A stretch of 64,000 bases of DNA, from positions 1 through 64,000 of the forward strand of contig NZ_JAINVH010000036.1 in NCBI RefSeq assembly GCF_020400825.1, read 5' to 3'. Every line of letters starts with the position of its first letter. Within the stretch, counting starts at the first letter, position 1. Positions 1-8,328 of the stretch are shown here, piece by piece. Both the position numbers and the translations under genes were made by a program. The DNA is from Streptomyces sp. HPF1205 (lineage in GTDB: Bacteria; Actinomycetota; Actinomycetes; Streptomycetales; Streptomycetaceae). The notes beneath the pieces were generated by a model that saw only the letters and a list, made by a program, of their open reading frames with translations, had not been told where the DNA came from and ran no database searches.

Positions 1-76
1 TGAAAAGTGGACCAGTAGCGACGCTTGAAAGTTGACCCCTCCAAGGGGTCTGGCTCGTTGAGCCAGGCCGGGAGGA

Positions 77-1327
77 GTGGTGATCAGCGTGGAGGACTGG
101 GCAGAGATCCGTCGGCTTCACCGGGCCGAGCACATGCCGGTGCGGGCGATCGCGAGGAAGCTGGGGATTGCGAGGAACACCGTCCGCAGGGCGATCGCGG
201 ACGACGCGCCGCCGAAGTACCAGCGGGCGCCGAAGGGCTCGATCGTGGACGCGGTCGAGCCGCAGATCCGCGAGCTGCTCGAGCGGTGGCCCGAGATGCC
301 GGCGACGGTGATTGCCGAGCGGATCGGCTGGGACCGGGGCCTGACCGTGCTCAAGGACCGCGTCCGCGACTTGCGGCCGGCCTATCGGCCTGCGGATCCG
401 GCCTCACGAACGGTCTATGAGCCGGGCGAGATCGGCCAGTGCGACCTGTGGTTCCCGCCCGCCGACATCCCGCTGGGCTTCGGCCAGATCGGGCGGCCAC
501 CGGTGCTGGTGATGGTCGCGGGCTACTCACGGTGGATCACCGCACGGATGCTGCCCTCAAAGTCGGCCGCCGACCTGATCGCCGGACACTGGCGGCTGCT
601 GACCGAACTGGGAGCCGTCCCCAGGGCGCTGGTCTGGGACAACGAGGGCGCCGTCGGCTCATGGCGGCCGGGTGGTCCCCAACTCACGGAAGAGTGCGCC
701 GCATTCGCGGGACTGCTCGGCATCAAGTTCCTGCTCTGCAAGCCCCGGGACCCAGAGGCCAAGGGCCTGGTCGAGCGAGCCAACGGCTATCTGGAGACGT
801 CGTTCCTGCCAGGGCGGGTGTTCACCTCGCCCGCAGACTTCAACATCCAGCTCGCCGACTGGCTGACCAGAGCGAACCGGCGTATTCACCGCACCTTGCA
901 GGCCCGCCCCTCGGACCGGCTGGAGGCCGACCGCTCCCGCATGCTCGCCCTGCCGTCGATCGCTCCACCAGGCTGGTGGAAGGCATCGCTGCGGCTGCCA
1001 CGGGATCACTATGTCCGCCTGGACACCTGCGACTACTCGGTCCACCCACTGGCCGTCGGGCGCCGCATCGAGGTCGCCGCCGACCTGGACCAGGTCCTGG
1101 TGACCTGCGACGGAGTCGAGGTCGCCCGTCATGCCCGCAGCTGGGCCCGCCATCAGACCATCACCGACCCCGATCATGCGGCGGCTGCCGCAGCAGCCCG
1201 CAAGGCAGCCGTCGGCAAGAAGGCGGCACCGACGCCGGTCACAGTCGAAGAACGGCCGCTGGACACCTATGACCGGATCTTCGGCGTCATCGACGGCGGC
1301 CTCAGCACCGGCGAGGGAGTCGCGTGA
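77..1327 (+). CDS. istA: IS21 transposase IstA
   Basis: This 416-residue DDE-type transposase catalyses strand transfer of the IS21 element together with the IstB ATPase. A helix-turn-helix covers about residues 8-45 (RAIARKLGIARNTVRRAI). The integrase core follows, with the acidic triad visible as Asp in QCDLWFPP, Asp in LVWDNEGA and Glu in KGLVERANGYLE. The C-terminal part is the usual beta-rich domain (DYSVHPLAVGRRIEV). Length and gene order are normal for the family and the gene looks intact. Its TGA overlaps the GTG/ATG start of istB, which suggests translational coupling. Confidence 0.93.
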   Translation: MVISVEDWAEIRRLHRAEHMPVRAIARKLGIARNTVRRAIADDAPPKYQRAPKGSIVDAVEPQIRELLERWPEMPATVIAERIGWDRGLTVLKDRVRDLRPAYRPADPASRTVYEPGEIGQCDLWFPPADIPLGFGQIGRPPVLVMVAGYSRWITARMLPSKSAADLIAGHWRLLTELGAVPRALVWDNEGAVGSWRPGGPQLTEECAAFAGLLGIKFLLCKPRDPEAKGLVERANGYLETSFLPGRVFTSPADFNIQLADWLTRANRRIHRTLQARPSDRLEADRSRMLALPSIAPPGWWKASLRLPRDHYVRLDTCDYSVHPLAVGRRIEVAADLDQVLVTCDGVEVARHARSWARHQTITDPDHAAAAAAARKAAVGKKAAPTPVTVEERPLDTYDRIFGVIDGGLSTGEGVA

Positions 1328-1971
1328 TGGCCACCAAACAGACGGTGAACAGCCGTGATGGCTCCTCCGAACTTGCTTATCTGACCGAGGCGATGAAGGC
1401 TCCGGCTCTGCGGGATGCGGCTGTCCGGCTCGCCGAGCGGGACCGGGACGAGGGCTGGAGCCACGAGGAATATCTGGCCGCCTGCCTGCAGCGTGAGGTC
1501 GCCGCCCGTGATTCCCATGGCGCCGAGGGACGCATTCGGGCGGCCCGCTTCCCCTCCCGCAAGTCGCTGGAAGACTTCGACTTCGACCACCAGCGGTCCG
1601 TGAAACGCGAGGTCATCGCCCACCTGGGGACGCTGGACTTCGTTGTCGGCAAGGAGAACGTCATCTTCCTCGGGCCGCCCGGCACCGGCAAGACCCACCT
1701 GGCCACTGGGCTCGGCATCCGGGCTTGCCAGGCCGGCCACCGGGTGGCCTTCGCCACCGCCGCCCAGTGGGTGACCCGCCTTGCCGAGGCCCACCAAGCG
1801 GGCAGACTCAGTGACGAGTTGGCCCGGCTGGGCCGAATCCCGCTGATCGTCGTTGACGAGGTCGGCTACATCCCCTTCGAACCCGAGGCGGCGAACCTCT
1901 TCTTTCAGTTCATCTCTGGCCGTTACGAACGTGCCTCGGTGATCGTGACCGGCAACAAGCCGTTCGGCAAA
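1324..1971 (+). pseudogene. istB: IstB ATPase, 5' part, disrupted by insertion
   Basis: This is the AAA+ helper ATPase of IS21 transposition. The Walker A motif GPPGTGKTH and Walker B IVVDEVGYIPF are present, and the family motif VTGNKPFG ends the homologous part at 1971. After that the frame reads unrelated sequence to a stop at 2031. The missing C-terminal piece (WGQAFGDEVLATAILDRL) lies at 5631-5780. Joined together the two pieces would give about 265 residues, the normal family length. The interruption is therefore an insertion rather than a deletion. Confidence 0.92.
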
Positions 1972-1972
1972 G

Positions 1973-1998
1973 CGCACATGTTCCGGCGAACACGTGCG
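1973..1998. repeat. Inverted repeat at left end of the inserted element
   Basis: The arms cgcacatgttc (1973-1983) and gaacacgtgcg (1988-1998) match inversely at 10 of 11 positions around a 4-base centre. The left arm also matches, inverted, the sequence ggaacaagtgc at 5609-5619 near the other end. The position directly inside the junction suggests recombinase binding sites. Confidence 0.6.
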
Positions 1999-2067
1999 AG
2001 GCAGCGCCTGAACAGCACGGGTTCAAAATGAAGGGAACGTCACGGAGCCGCACATATCCTGCAGACT

Positions 2068-2454
2068 GTGACCGCGATATACGTGCTGGACGGCAGCCAG
2101 ATCAGGACTTTGGAAGACTTCTGGCGAGTCATCGGTGAGGCGATCAACGGCCCCGGTGGCTACTTCGGTAGAAATCTCGACGCCTTCGCCGACTGCCTCA
2201 GCGGTGGTTTCGGGGCGCCCGACGACGATGACTACGTGGTTGAGTGGCGGGACCATCAGGTGTCTCGCGGGTATCTGGGCTATCCAGAGACGGCTCGCCA
2301 GTTGCAGATCCGCCTGTCGCGCTGCCACCCCACGAACCGCCCAGCGGTCAGGGCCGATCTGGCCGCGGCGCGTGAAGAGCGCGGAACGACCGTCTTCGAC
2401 TGGTTGATCGAGATCTTCGAAGATCGCGCCCCTGGCGTCCTGCGGCTTCAGTGA
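2068..2454 (+). CDS. Barstar-family ribonuclease inhibitor-like protein
   Basis: This 128-residue protein starts at GTG 2068 and matches the barstar family. An N-terminal strand (IYVLDGSQI) is followed by a helix and the family signature YFGRNLDAFADCLSGG. Barstars bind and block barnase-type ribonucleases in the cytoplasm. Length is slightly above classical barstar (about 90 residues) because of a C-terminal extension. It is the only obvious cargo of the element, and no barnase-like ribonuclease is visible inside the element or beside it. Its stop overlaps the end of the convergent recombinase-like gene by 7 bases. It could protect against a toxin encoded elsewhere or stabilise the element; both are inference. 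Confidence 0.8.
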   Translation: MTAIYVLDGSQIRTLEDFWRVIGEAINGPGGYFGRNLDAFADCLSGGFGAPDDDDYVVEWRDHQVSRGYLGYPETARQLQIRLSRCHPTNRPAVRADLAAAREERGTTVFDWLIEIFEDRAPGVLRLQ

Positions 2455-4094
2455 TGGTGGACGCCCCGCTCCTCACCGCCTTCCATTCGTCCCTCGTCGA
2501 CGCGGTCGGCGAGGAAGATCAGGGTGGCTTGCGGGCCCATGCCGAAGGCGGCGGCGACCAGCTTGGGGTCCATGGTGTTCACGAGGTCGAGGAGGCGGGT
2601 GCTGCGGATCATCCTGGGTGGGTAGCCACAGTCGTCAAGGACATGGGAAAGATAGGCAGTTGAGGCCGGGCTTCGCCCGGCCTTGGTTCCTTTGGTGACC
2701 ATAACGTGCGGGTTGGCCGTCGGCCATGCTTCGCGGTGGGCCAGGCAGCGTTGCAGCACCGTCCAGGAGGCGGGATCCAGCGGGACGGTATGGGGTCGCT
2801 TGCCGAGCCGGACCGTCTGAGCCACCGCGTCGATGTCGGTGCTCTGCAGCATCCGGACCTCGGTGCTGGAGGCACCATGCAGTAGAGCGAGCATGCCGAG
2901 CAGAGCCTCGTGCGGGTGAACCTGATCGTCAGTCCTCCAGCGGCGAAAGAGCTCACGCTGCTGGTCAATCGTGAGAGTCCGGCCGCAGAAGCCGTTCCGT
3001 TCCTTCACGATCAGAGTGCGGGTCGGGTCGATCAACACGATGTGCTTGGAGCGGGCAAAGCGGAAGAACTGCCGCAGCACCACCAGACGGCGCTTGCGGG
3101 CCTTGGGCAAGGGGGCCACGAAGGCTTCGACATCCTGCACGTCGACCAGAGCCCAGTCGTCCTTGCCGCGCTGCTCAGTGAGGAAGCGGGCCAGGTCACG
3201 CAAGATGCTCAAGGCGGCTTCCAGGGTGTGGTTGCTGCGGGGGCGGGTGCCGGCCCGGCGGGCCCGGTCCTGGGCCCGCATGCGAGAGGCGTCGAAAGCG
3301 GCCACGGCCGGCCTGAGCGGTTCTGGGACGGCGCCGATGCGGCGCTTGCGCCGCCCGGCGGCAAGCCGTTCGGCCTGGTCAGTGGGCAGGGCCAGGCCGC
3401 GATGGGTGAAGAAGTCCTCAAGCGCGCGGGCGAAGGTGCCCATCGATCGTCCTGGTCGACGCGACCGTTCCAGAAGCGCCTGGGGTGAGTTGGAGTGCTC
3501 GTCCTGCAGGAGGCTGCCGAGGTCGGTGATCAGGCTGCAGGCCCTGGAGACGCAGAAGCGGGCCGCAACATGCCCAACGAAGTCGTCCAGCCACGCGGGC
3601 GGGTTCGCGAGTTGGTCGCGGAGGTGTTCGCCGCGGATGAAGGGGCGACCGGGGTGTTTCTGCCAGCAGGCTGAGCACAGGCCCAGGCCAGCATGCCGTC
3701 GCAGTTGCCCGCACTCGCGGCAGCTCCGCGGGGGCTGCTTGTCCTGCCGGGGCCGGGAGCAATGTCCGCACCAGCCGGTCTCCTCGCGGAGATATCCCTG
3801 CCTGCCACAGCGAGGGCAGGGCTGCTGGTCGGCGAGCCGCTCGGCCTTGCGCCGGCAGACTCCGCAGAACCGGTTATGGGCCGCACGGATCGAATGACCG
3901 CACTGTTCGCAGACGCGCGAGCAAGTGATGCAGCGGCCGGTGTCCTTGTGGAGCACGCGGTCCTTGCCGCAGGACGGGCATGCCGTCTTCGATGCCTGTT
4001 CCTCTATCCGGCGCCAACACCGGCAGCAGTGCTGGCGATCGAGATAGCCGACTGGGCCACCACAGGTGACGCAGTCGCGTTGTTTCTTGCCCAT
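2448..4094 (-). CDS. Zinc-ribbon recombinase-like protein (TnpB-like partner)
   Basis: This 548-residue protein has about five Cys-x2-Cys zinc-ribbon units in its first 150 residues (CVTCGG, CPSCGKD, CEQCGH, CPRCGRQ, CRECGQ). A SAM-like core-binding region follows, then a C-terminal region resembling the tyrosine recombinase catalytic fold (residues about 360-535). The usual first Arg box reads HGASSTEVRML. The region where the Tyr nucleophile is expected reads LIFLADRVDE, with Phe at the likely position. It may therefore be an accessory DNA-binding partner rather than a catalyst. It starts 15 bases after the HTH gene and belongs to the same operon. Confidence 0.75.
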   Translation of the reverse strand: MGKKQRDCVTCGGPVGYLDRQHCCRCWRRIEEQASKTACPSCGKDRVLHKDTGRCITCSRVCEQCGHSIRAAHNRFCGVCRRKAERLADQQPCPRCGRQGYLREETGWCGHCSRPRQDKQPPRSCRECGQLRRHAGLGLCSACWQKHPGRPFIRGEHLRDQLANPPAWLDDFVGHVAARFCVSRACSLITDLGSLLQDEHSNSPQALLERSRRPGRSMGTFARALEDFFTHRGLALPTDQAERLAAGRRKRRIGAVPEPLRPAVAAFDASRMRAQDRARRAGTRPRSNHTLEAALSILRDLARFLTEQRGKDDWALVDVQDVEAFVAPLPKARKRRLVVLRQFFRFARSKHIVLIDPTRTLIVKERNGFCGRTLTIDQQRELFRRWRTDDQVHPHEALLGMLALLHGASSTEVRMLQSTDIDAVAQTVRLGKRPHTVPLDPASWTVLQRCLAHREAWPTANPHVMVTKGTKAGRSPASTAYLSHVLDDCGYPPRMIRSTRLLDLVNTMDPKLVAAAFGMGPQATLIFLADRVDEGRMEGGEERGVHHH

Positions 4095-4109
4095 CGTGAC
4101 GACCGCCAG

Positions 4110-4424
4110 TCACAGAGGCGGCATCGACCGGCCCCGGGCGGAGACGGCTTTCGGGAGGTCGGCGACGGGACGAGGTGGCGTGATGGGCCGCTCGACGGGA
4201 GCGGTGTCGACCTCGATCAGGTCGTTGGGAGTGCACTCCAGCGCGGTGCACAACGCGGCCAACGTGGTCATCTTCACCTGCGAGGGCTCCTTGCTGAACA
4301 GCGCGGACACCGACGCCGAGGACAACTCCAGGCCCGCCTTCTCCGCCAGCAGCCTCCGCAGCTCGGTCCCGGTCCACACCTCGCGCTGGGCGGCGGCCAT
4401 CCTCAGCCGCCATCGGATCTTCAT
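4110..4424 (-). CDS. Small XRE-type HTH protein of the inserted element
   Basis: This 104-residue protein has a Cro/C1-type helix-turn-helix (about residues 14-72: ELRRLLAEKAGLELSSASVS, then TTLAALCTALECTPNDLI). The start at 4424 overlaps the recombinase stop in an ATGA arrangement. It sits between the two recombinase-like genes, the position of the third small protein in Tn554-like modules. It may regulate or assist recombination; that role is inferred from position only. Confidence 0.8.
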   Translation of the reverse strand: MKIRWRLRMAAAQREVWTGTELRRLLAEKAGLELSSASVSALFSKEPSQVKMTTLAALCTALECTPNDLIEVDTAPVERPITPPRPVADLPKAVSARGRSMPPL

Positions 4425-5491
4425 GCCGTGGTGTCCTTCCCGGTCAGCTCCGCCAGAGTGCTGGCGACCGCCCGCTGATAGGCATCCTCGATGAACGTCG
4501 CGGATGGCCGGACATACCGCATCGTCGAACTGACGGTCCAGTGACCAAGCATCTGCTGGATCGTCACAAGGTCGACGCCGCGTTCGTAGTTGTGGGTCGC
4601 GCAAGCCCTCCGCAGGGCATGCGGGCTGAACCTCGCGGCTGGCGGGCGTCCTTCGAGTTCCATCAGATGGCGGAGCCGGTTGCGGATAGTCCCGCGATGC
4701 AGGGCGCCGCCGGACTCATCCGCGAACAGCACAGGCGAGTTGGGAAACTTGGGCCGCACGTCGTCGAGGAACCATCGCAGCACCAGGTCCAGGCCGTCGA
4801 GCATGGGCACCCAGCGCGGACGCGGCCCGGAGGTGTGGGCTCCCTTGCCGAAGCGAACATGGAGCTTGCCGAAAGGACCGCGGGTGAAGTGCACGTCCGG
4901 CTTGTCCAGCAGCGATGCCTCCTCCGAGCGGAGTCCGGCGTGATACAGCGTCCGGAACATCGCACAGTCCCTCGCTGCGGGCCCGTACTTCCTGGCGGTG
5001 GCGATCCGCTGCTTCATGAAGTCGAAGAACTCCGCCACCCGCTCCGGCGTCGGCGGCGGCACCAAGGCCGGGCAATCGTCGCCGACATGCCGGGAAGCGT
5101 TGAACTCGTCGACCTGGCAGACCAGCCGGGCGCCGAACGCGGCCTCGATCTCGGCCGCCTTGCGGGCTTGCAGGAACCGGTGGAACCCCTTGAGGACCTG
5201 GACATACTCGCGACGCGTCGAGGTCTTGCGGCCCTTCACGGCGAGGTCGCCGACGACTCGGTCGATGTCCTCCGGGGTCACCTCCCACGCAGGCCGACCC
5301 AACGCGGCCAGCGTCCGCTCCAGAAGACCGATGTCGTTGTCGATGGTCACCGGGCTGAACCCGCGGGCCCGCCACGAAGCGACGAACGCGTCGACGCATG
5401 CGGTCTGGAACTGCCACGGATCCGTGACCAGCGGCTCCTGCGGAACGGCCCCGCTCGCGATGACCTGGAGTCTCGCCTCGGCCATCGGCAC
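4421..5491 (-). CDS. Tyrosine recombinase/integrase
   Basis: This 356-residue site-specific recombinase has a SAM-like N-terminal domain (about residues 25-115) and a complete catalytic set: Arg in YHAGLRSEEAS, His-x2-Arg in SPHALRRACATH, His in QMLGHWTVSS and the Tyr nucleophile in TMRYVRPS. It is probably the enzyme that moved the element into istB. It is first in a three-gene operon whose downstream start codon overlaps its stop. A Met at residue 3 (5485) is an alternative start. Confidence 0.9.
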   Translation of the reverse strand: MPMAEARLQVIASGAVPQEPLVTDPWQFQTACVDAFVASWRARGFSPVTIDNDIGLLERTLAALGRPAWEVTPEDIDRVVGDLAVKGRKTSTRREYVQVLKGFHRFLQARKAAEIEAAFGARLVCQVDEFNASRHVGDDCPALVPPPTPERVAEFFDFMKQRIATARKYGPAARDCAMFRTLYHAGLRSEEASLLDKPDVHFTRGPFGKLHVRFGKGAHTSGPRPRWVPMLDGLDLVLRWFLDDVRPKFPNSPVLFADESGGALHRGTIRNRLRHLMELEGRPPAARFSPHALRRACATHNYERGVDLVTIQQMLGHWTVSSTMRYVRPSATFIEDAYQRAVASTLAELTGKDTTA

Positions 5492-5608
5492 ACCTTCCTC
5501 GCACCTGAATGGTTAAGGCAGCACCTTGAAAACCGGGGAGCCACCGCGAGAAGCAACGAGGACAGCAGGAACAGGAAACGGGCAGGCGGCAGCAGCAACT
5601 CTCGTGAG

Positions 5609-5619
5609 GGAACAAGTGC
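5609..5619. repeat. Inverted repeat copy near right end of the inserted element
   Basis: The sequence ggaacaagtgc is the reverse complement of gcacttgttcc and matches gcacatgttcc at 1974-1984 at 10 of 11 positions. It lies 11 bases inside the right junction, against 2 bases at the left. Confidence 0.55.
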
Positions 5620-5630
5620 CAGCCCCAGAT

Positions 5631-5780
5631 GAATGGGGACAAGCGTTCGGCGACGAGGTTCTGGCCACCGCCATCCTCGACCGGCTCCCGCACCACTGCG
5701 AAGTCGTCTCGATCAACGGCAACAGCTACCGGCTCAAGAACCGCCTCCAGGCCATCAAACGGGACACCGACGTGGCCTGA
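5631..5780 (+). pseudogene. istB: IstB ATPase, 3' part
   Basis: Translation from 5631 gives EWGQAFGDEVLATAILDRL and then HHCEVVSINGNSYRLKNRL, the conserved IstB C-terminus, ending at TGA 5778-5780. It is in the correct frame to follow codon 216 of the upstream fragment at 1971. An upstream in-frame ATG at 5526 lies in the inserted element, so a chimeric 84-residue peptide could be made, but nothing suggests it is functional. Confidence 0.9.
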
Positions 5781-6232
5781 GCAGTGGTGCACACAACTTC
5801 GTACCGGTGGTGCACTCAAACGAGTACGCGGACAGCACCGATCCGAAGTGGGCGACCGTGCTGGTGCGGGCCCTGCTGGTCCTGACCAATCGGGAAGTCG
5901 CCCGCCGACCGGCGATCTCCACCGAAGTCACCGGCCCACCACCAGCGTGAACACCCCGACACCGACACACACCAGGCATGTGACCTGCTCCTTCACGATG
6001 CACACCGCCCACTGCGGTGAACGCCCGGGGTCCGGTCCGCGCTGGTGAACGTGATTTCGGCGACCATCCGCACGGCCCACTGCCTCGGGGCGTGAGTGCT
6101 CCTGGCGGCCACCGGAGGGATGCATCCAGCCGCACATGCTGACAGTGGCGTCGGGAACATGCCCTAGGATGCTGACATGAGCGTCGGCAAATGGTGTCGG
6201 CTCTTCGCCCGATCCGTGGAGTGATGTCAGAG
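5781..6232. other. IS21 right end and intergenic stretch
   Basis: The first 55 bases look like the IS21 right end. A short open stretch to 5950 (VLVRALLVLTNREVARRPA) may be the tail of a lost gene that I do not recognise. The rest up to the next gene holds nothing I can support. Confidence 0.4.
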
Positions 6233-6445
6233 ATGTTTACGGTGATGAACCGGATCCCCGTTCCGGCGGCGGCTGCCTCTGGGTTCGAGGAGCAGTTCGC
6301 GGCGAGCATGGGTGCGCACCTGTCCGAGGAGGCGTTCACCGCCTGGAGGACGTCGGCTTCCTTCCGCGCCGCGCACCGGTCCTCGTCGCCGGGCATGGCC
6401 GGCGAGGTGGAGTCCTTCGAGACCGTCGTCGCCGTCGGCGCCTGA
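6233..6445 (+). pseudogene. Antibiotic-biosynthesis-monooxygenase-like protein with internal deletion
   Basis: The start (MFTVMNRIPVPAAAASGFEE) and end (SEEAFTAWRTSASFRAAHRS) both match small heme-degrading/ABM-fold monooxygenases. The middle strands are missing: MGAHL runs straight into SEEAFTAW, where about 30 residues normally intervene. The frame is kept, leaving about 70 residues instead of about 100. A ferredoxin-like fold is unlikely to form. It lies 17 bases before the ABC permease, so it may remain as the first cistron of that operon. Starts at 6191 or 6224 are also possible. Confidence 0.6.
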
Positions 6446-6462
6446 GCGAACGGGTCACCCAC

Positions 6463-7584
6463 GTGTTCCTCGCCCTGCGCGACCTGCGGTTCGCCCGCGG
6501 TCGCTTCGCTCTCATCGGTGCCGTCGTCGCCATGATCGCGGTCCTCGGCGTCATCCTGTCCGGCCTGGCCTCCGGTCTGGCCGACTCCGGCATCTCCGCG
6601 CTGCGCGGTCTGCCGGTGTCCCATCTGGCTTTCGACGAGTCCGCCTCCGGTGAGCTGTTCTCCCGCTCCACCGTCACTCAGGGCACCTGGCAGAAGTGGG
6701 CTGCGCAGCCGGGCGTGCGCAAGGCCGAGCCGCTGGGCCAGCAGCTCATCCACGCCCAGCTGGCCGGCCCCGGTGCCAAGCAGCTGGACCTGGCGGTCTT
6801 CGGGGTCGAGCCCACCGGCTTCCTCGCCCCGTCGCCGACCTCGGGCAAGCCGCTGTCCGAGGCGGGCGCCGACGGTGTCCTGATCAGCAAGGACATCGTC
6901 AAGGAAGGCGTCCACGTCGGCGATCGGCTCACCGTCGGCCAGACCGGCACGCCGGTGACCGTCGTCGGCACCATCGGCCACGCCTCCTTCGGCCATGTCG
7001 GCGCCGTCTACGCGCCTCTGCCGCTGTGGCAGAAGCTGCGCTACGGCCTGCCCGGCAAGGTCCCGGCCGCAGCAGCACGGCAGGCCACCGTCGTGGCCCT
7101 GCAACTGGCCTCCTCGGCCGACACCGCCGCGATCGACAGGAAGCTGGGTACCAAGACCGTCGACCGCGCCGGTGCCTACGCCGCCTCCCCCGGCTACACC
7201 GCCGAATCCAGCACCATGACCCTGATCCGCGGATTCCTGTACGCCATCTCCGCCCTGGTCGTCGGCGCCTTCTTCACGGTCTGGACCATTCAGCGACGCC
7301 AGGAGATCGCCCTGCTCAAGGCGATGGGCGCGAGCACCGGATACATCCTGCGCGACGCCCTCGCCCAGGTCACCGCCATCCTGCTGGCCGGCACCGTCGC
7401 CGGTACCGCCGTCGGTCTGGCCCTGGGCGGGGCCATGAACGGCTCCGCCCCGTTCTCCCTGCAGACCGGCCAGGTCACCCTGGCCGGAATCCTGCTGATC
7501 GTCCTCGGCCTGGCCGGCGCCGCCGCCGCGGTCCGCCGCGTCACCAAGGTGCAGGCCCTCACCGCCCTGGGAGCCAACCGATGA
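6463..7584 (+). CDS. FtsX-family ABC transporter permease
   Basis: This 373-residue permease of the MacB/FtsX/DevC type starts at GTG 6463. An N-terminal membrane helix (FALIGAVVAMIAVLGVIL) is followed by a large extracytoplasmic domain (about residues 45-245). Three C-terminal helices end the protein, with the cytoplasmic coupling segment RRQEIALLKAMGAS between them. It forms the membrane part of an exporter with the overlapping downstream ATPase (ATGA at 7581). The TetR gene behind it suggests substrate-responsive control. The substrate is unknown. Confidence 0.9.
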   Translation: MFLALRDLRFARGRFALIGAVVAMIAVLGVILSGLASGLADSGISALRGLPVSHLAFDESASGELFSRSTVTQGTWQKWAAQPGVRKAEPLGQQLIHAQLAGPGAKQLDLAVFGVEPTGFLAPSPTSGKPLSEAGADGVLISKDIVKEGVHVGDRLTVGQTGTPVTVVGTIGHASFGHVGAVYAPLPLWQKLRYGLPGKVPAAAARQATVVALQLASSADTAAIDRKLGTKTVDRAGAYAASPGYTAESSTMTLIRGFLYAISALVVGAFFTVWTIQRRQEIALLKAMGASTGYILRDALAQVTAILLAGTVAGTAVGLALGGAMNGSAPFSLQTGQVTLAGILLIVLGLAGAAAAVRRVTKVQALTALGANR

Positions 7585-8300
7585 CCCGTCCCGCGCCCAC
7601 GACATCCGCCGAAGCGGACGACGCCACCGCGGCTCCCGCGCTGCGCATGACCGGCGTCACACTCCGCCTGGGCTCCGACGAGCAGCAGGTCACCGCCCTG
7701 GACCAGGTCACCCTTGCCGTCACCGCGGGAGAGTTCCTCGCGGTCACCGGCCCCTCCGGCTCCGGCAAGTCCAGCCTGCTGGCTGTCGCGGGCGGCCTGC
7801 AGACGCCCACAGAAGGCACCGTCCACGTCGCCGGCGCCGACCTGACCACCCTCACCGAACGCCGGCGCACCGCCCACCGACGCCAACACATCGGCTACGT
7901 CTTCCAGAACGCCAACCTGATGGCCTCCCTCACCGCCGTCGAGCAACTCCTTCTGCCCGCCCACCTCGCCGGGCGGCTCGACAACGCTGCCCGCACCCGC
8001 GCCGCCGAACTCCTGGAAGCGGTAGGCATGGCCCACCGCGCCGACCGCCGCCCCCACCAGATGTCGGGCGGCGAACGCCAGCGCATCGGCCTGGCCCGGG
8101 CACTCGTCCTGTCCCCCGTGGTCCTCCTGGTCGACGAGCCCACCTCCGCCCTGGACCGGGCCCGGGCCCGCGATGTCGCCGACCTCCTGGCCGAGCAGAC
8201 CCGCAAGAACAACACGGCCACCGTCATGGTCACCCACGACACGGAGATACTGGACGCAGCAGACCGCGTCCTGACCCTCCGCGACGGTCGTCTCATCTGA
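7581..8300 (+). CDS. ABC transporter ATP-binding protein (LolD/MacB type)
   Basis: This 239-residue ATPase has Walker A (GPSGSGKSS), Q-loop (YVFQNANL), signature (MSGGERQR), Walker B (VVLLVDEPTSALD) and the switch His (VTHD). It belongs to the LolD/MacB group that pairs with FtsX-like permeases. Its ATG overlaps the permease stop, and the TetR gene follows 28 bases later. An N-terminal extension of about 20 residues precedes the ABC core. Confidence 0.93.
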   Translation: MTRPAPTTSAEADDATAAPALRMTGVTLRLGSDEQQVTALDQVTLAVTAGEFLAVTGPSGSGKSSLLAVAGGLQTPTEGTVHVAGADLTTLTERRRTAHRRQHIGYVFQNANLMASLTAVEQLLLPAHLAGRLDNAARTRAAELLEAVGMAHRADRRPHQMSGGERQRIGLARALVLSPVVLLVDEPTSALDRARARDVADLLAEQTRKNNTATVMVTHDTEILDAADRVLTLRDGRLI

Positions 8301-8328
8301 TCACCAGCACGAAAGGCCCGTCGGCACC

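Larger units (their letters stand above)
1972..5630. mobile_element. Recombinase-borne element inserted in istB, with barstar cargo
   Basis: About 3.66 kb separates the two halves of istB, and rejoining at 1971/5631 restores the reading frame apart from one to three ambiguous bases. The insert holds three minus-strand genes in tight order (tyrosine recombinase, small HTH protein, zinc-ribbon recombinase-like protein) and a convergent plus-strand barstar-family gene. The arrangement recalls Tn554-type elements (TnpA, TnpB, TnpC) and recombinase-trio elements, but membership in either is inference. I see no target duplication of more than about 3 bases, as expected for tyrosine-recombinase integration. 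Confidence 0.85.
1..5834 (+). mobile_element. IS21-family insertion sequence, interrupted
   Basis: istA and istB overlap by 4 bases, as is usual for IS21 elements. The window opens just inside the left end. The right end probably lies near 5834, after the run tggtgcactcaaacgagtac, but I could not match it to a complete left terminal repeat because the left terminus appears to lie before base 1. The istB gene is split at 1971/5631 by a second mobile element, so this copy is probably immobile unless the insert excises cleanly. Confidence 0.8.
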
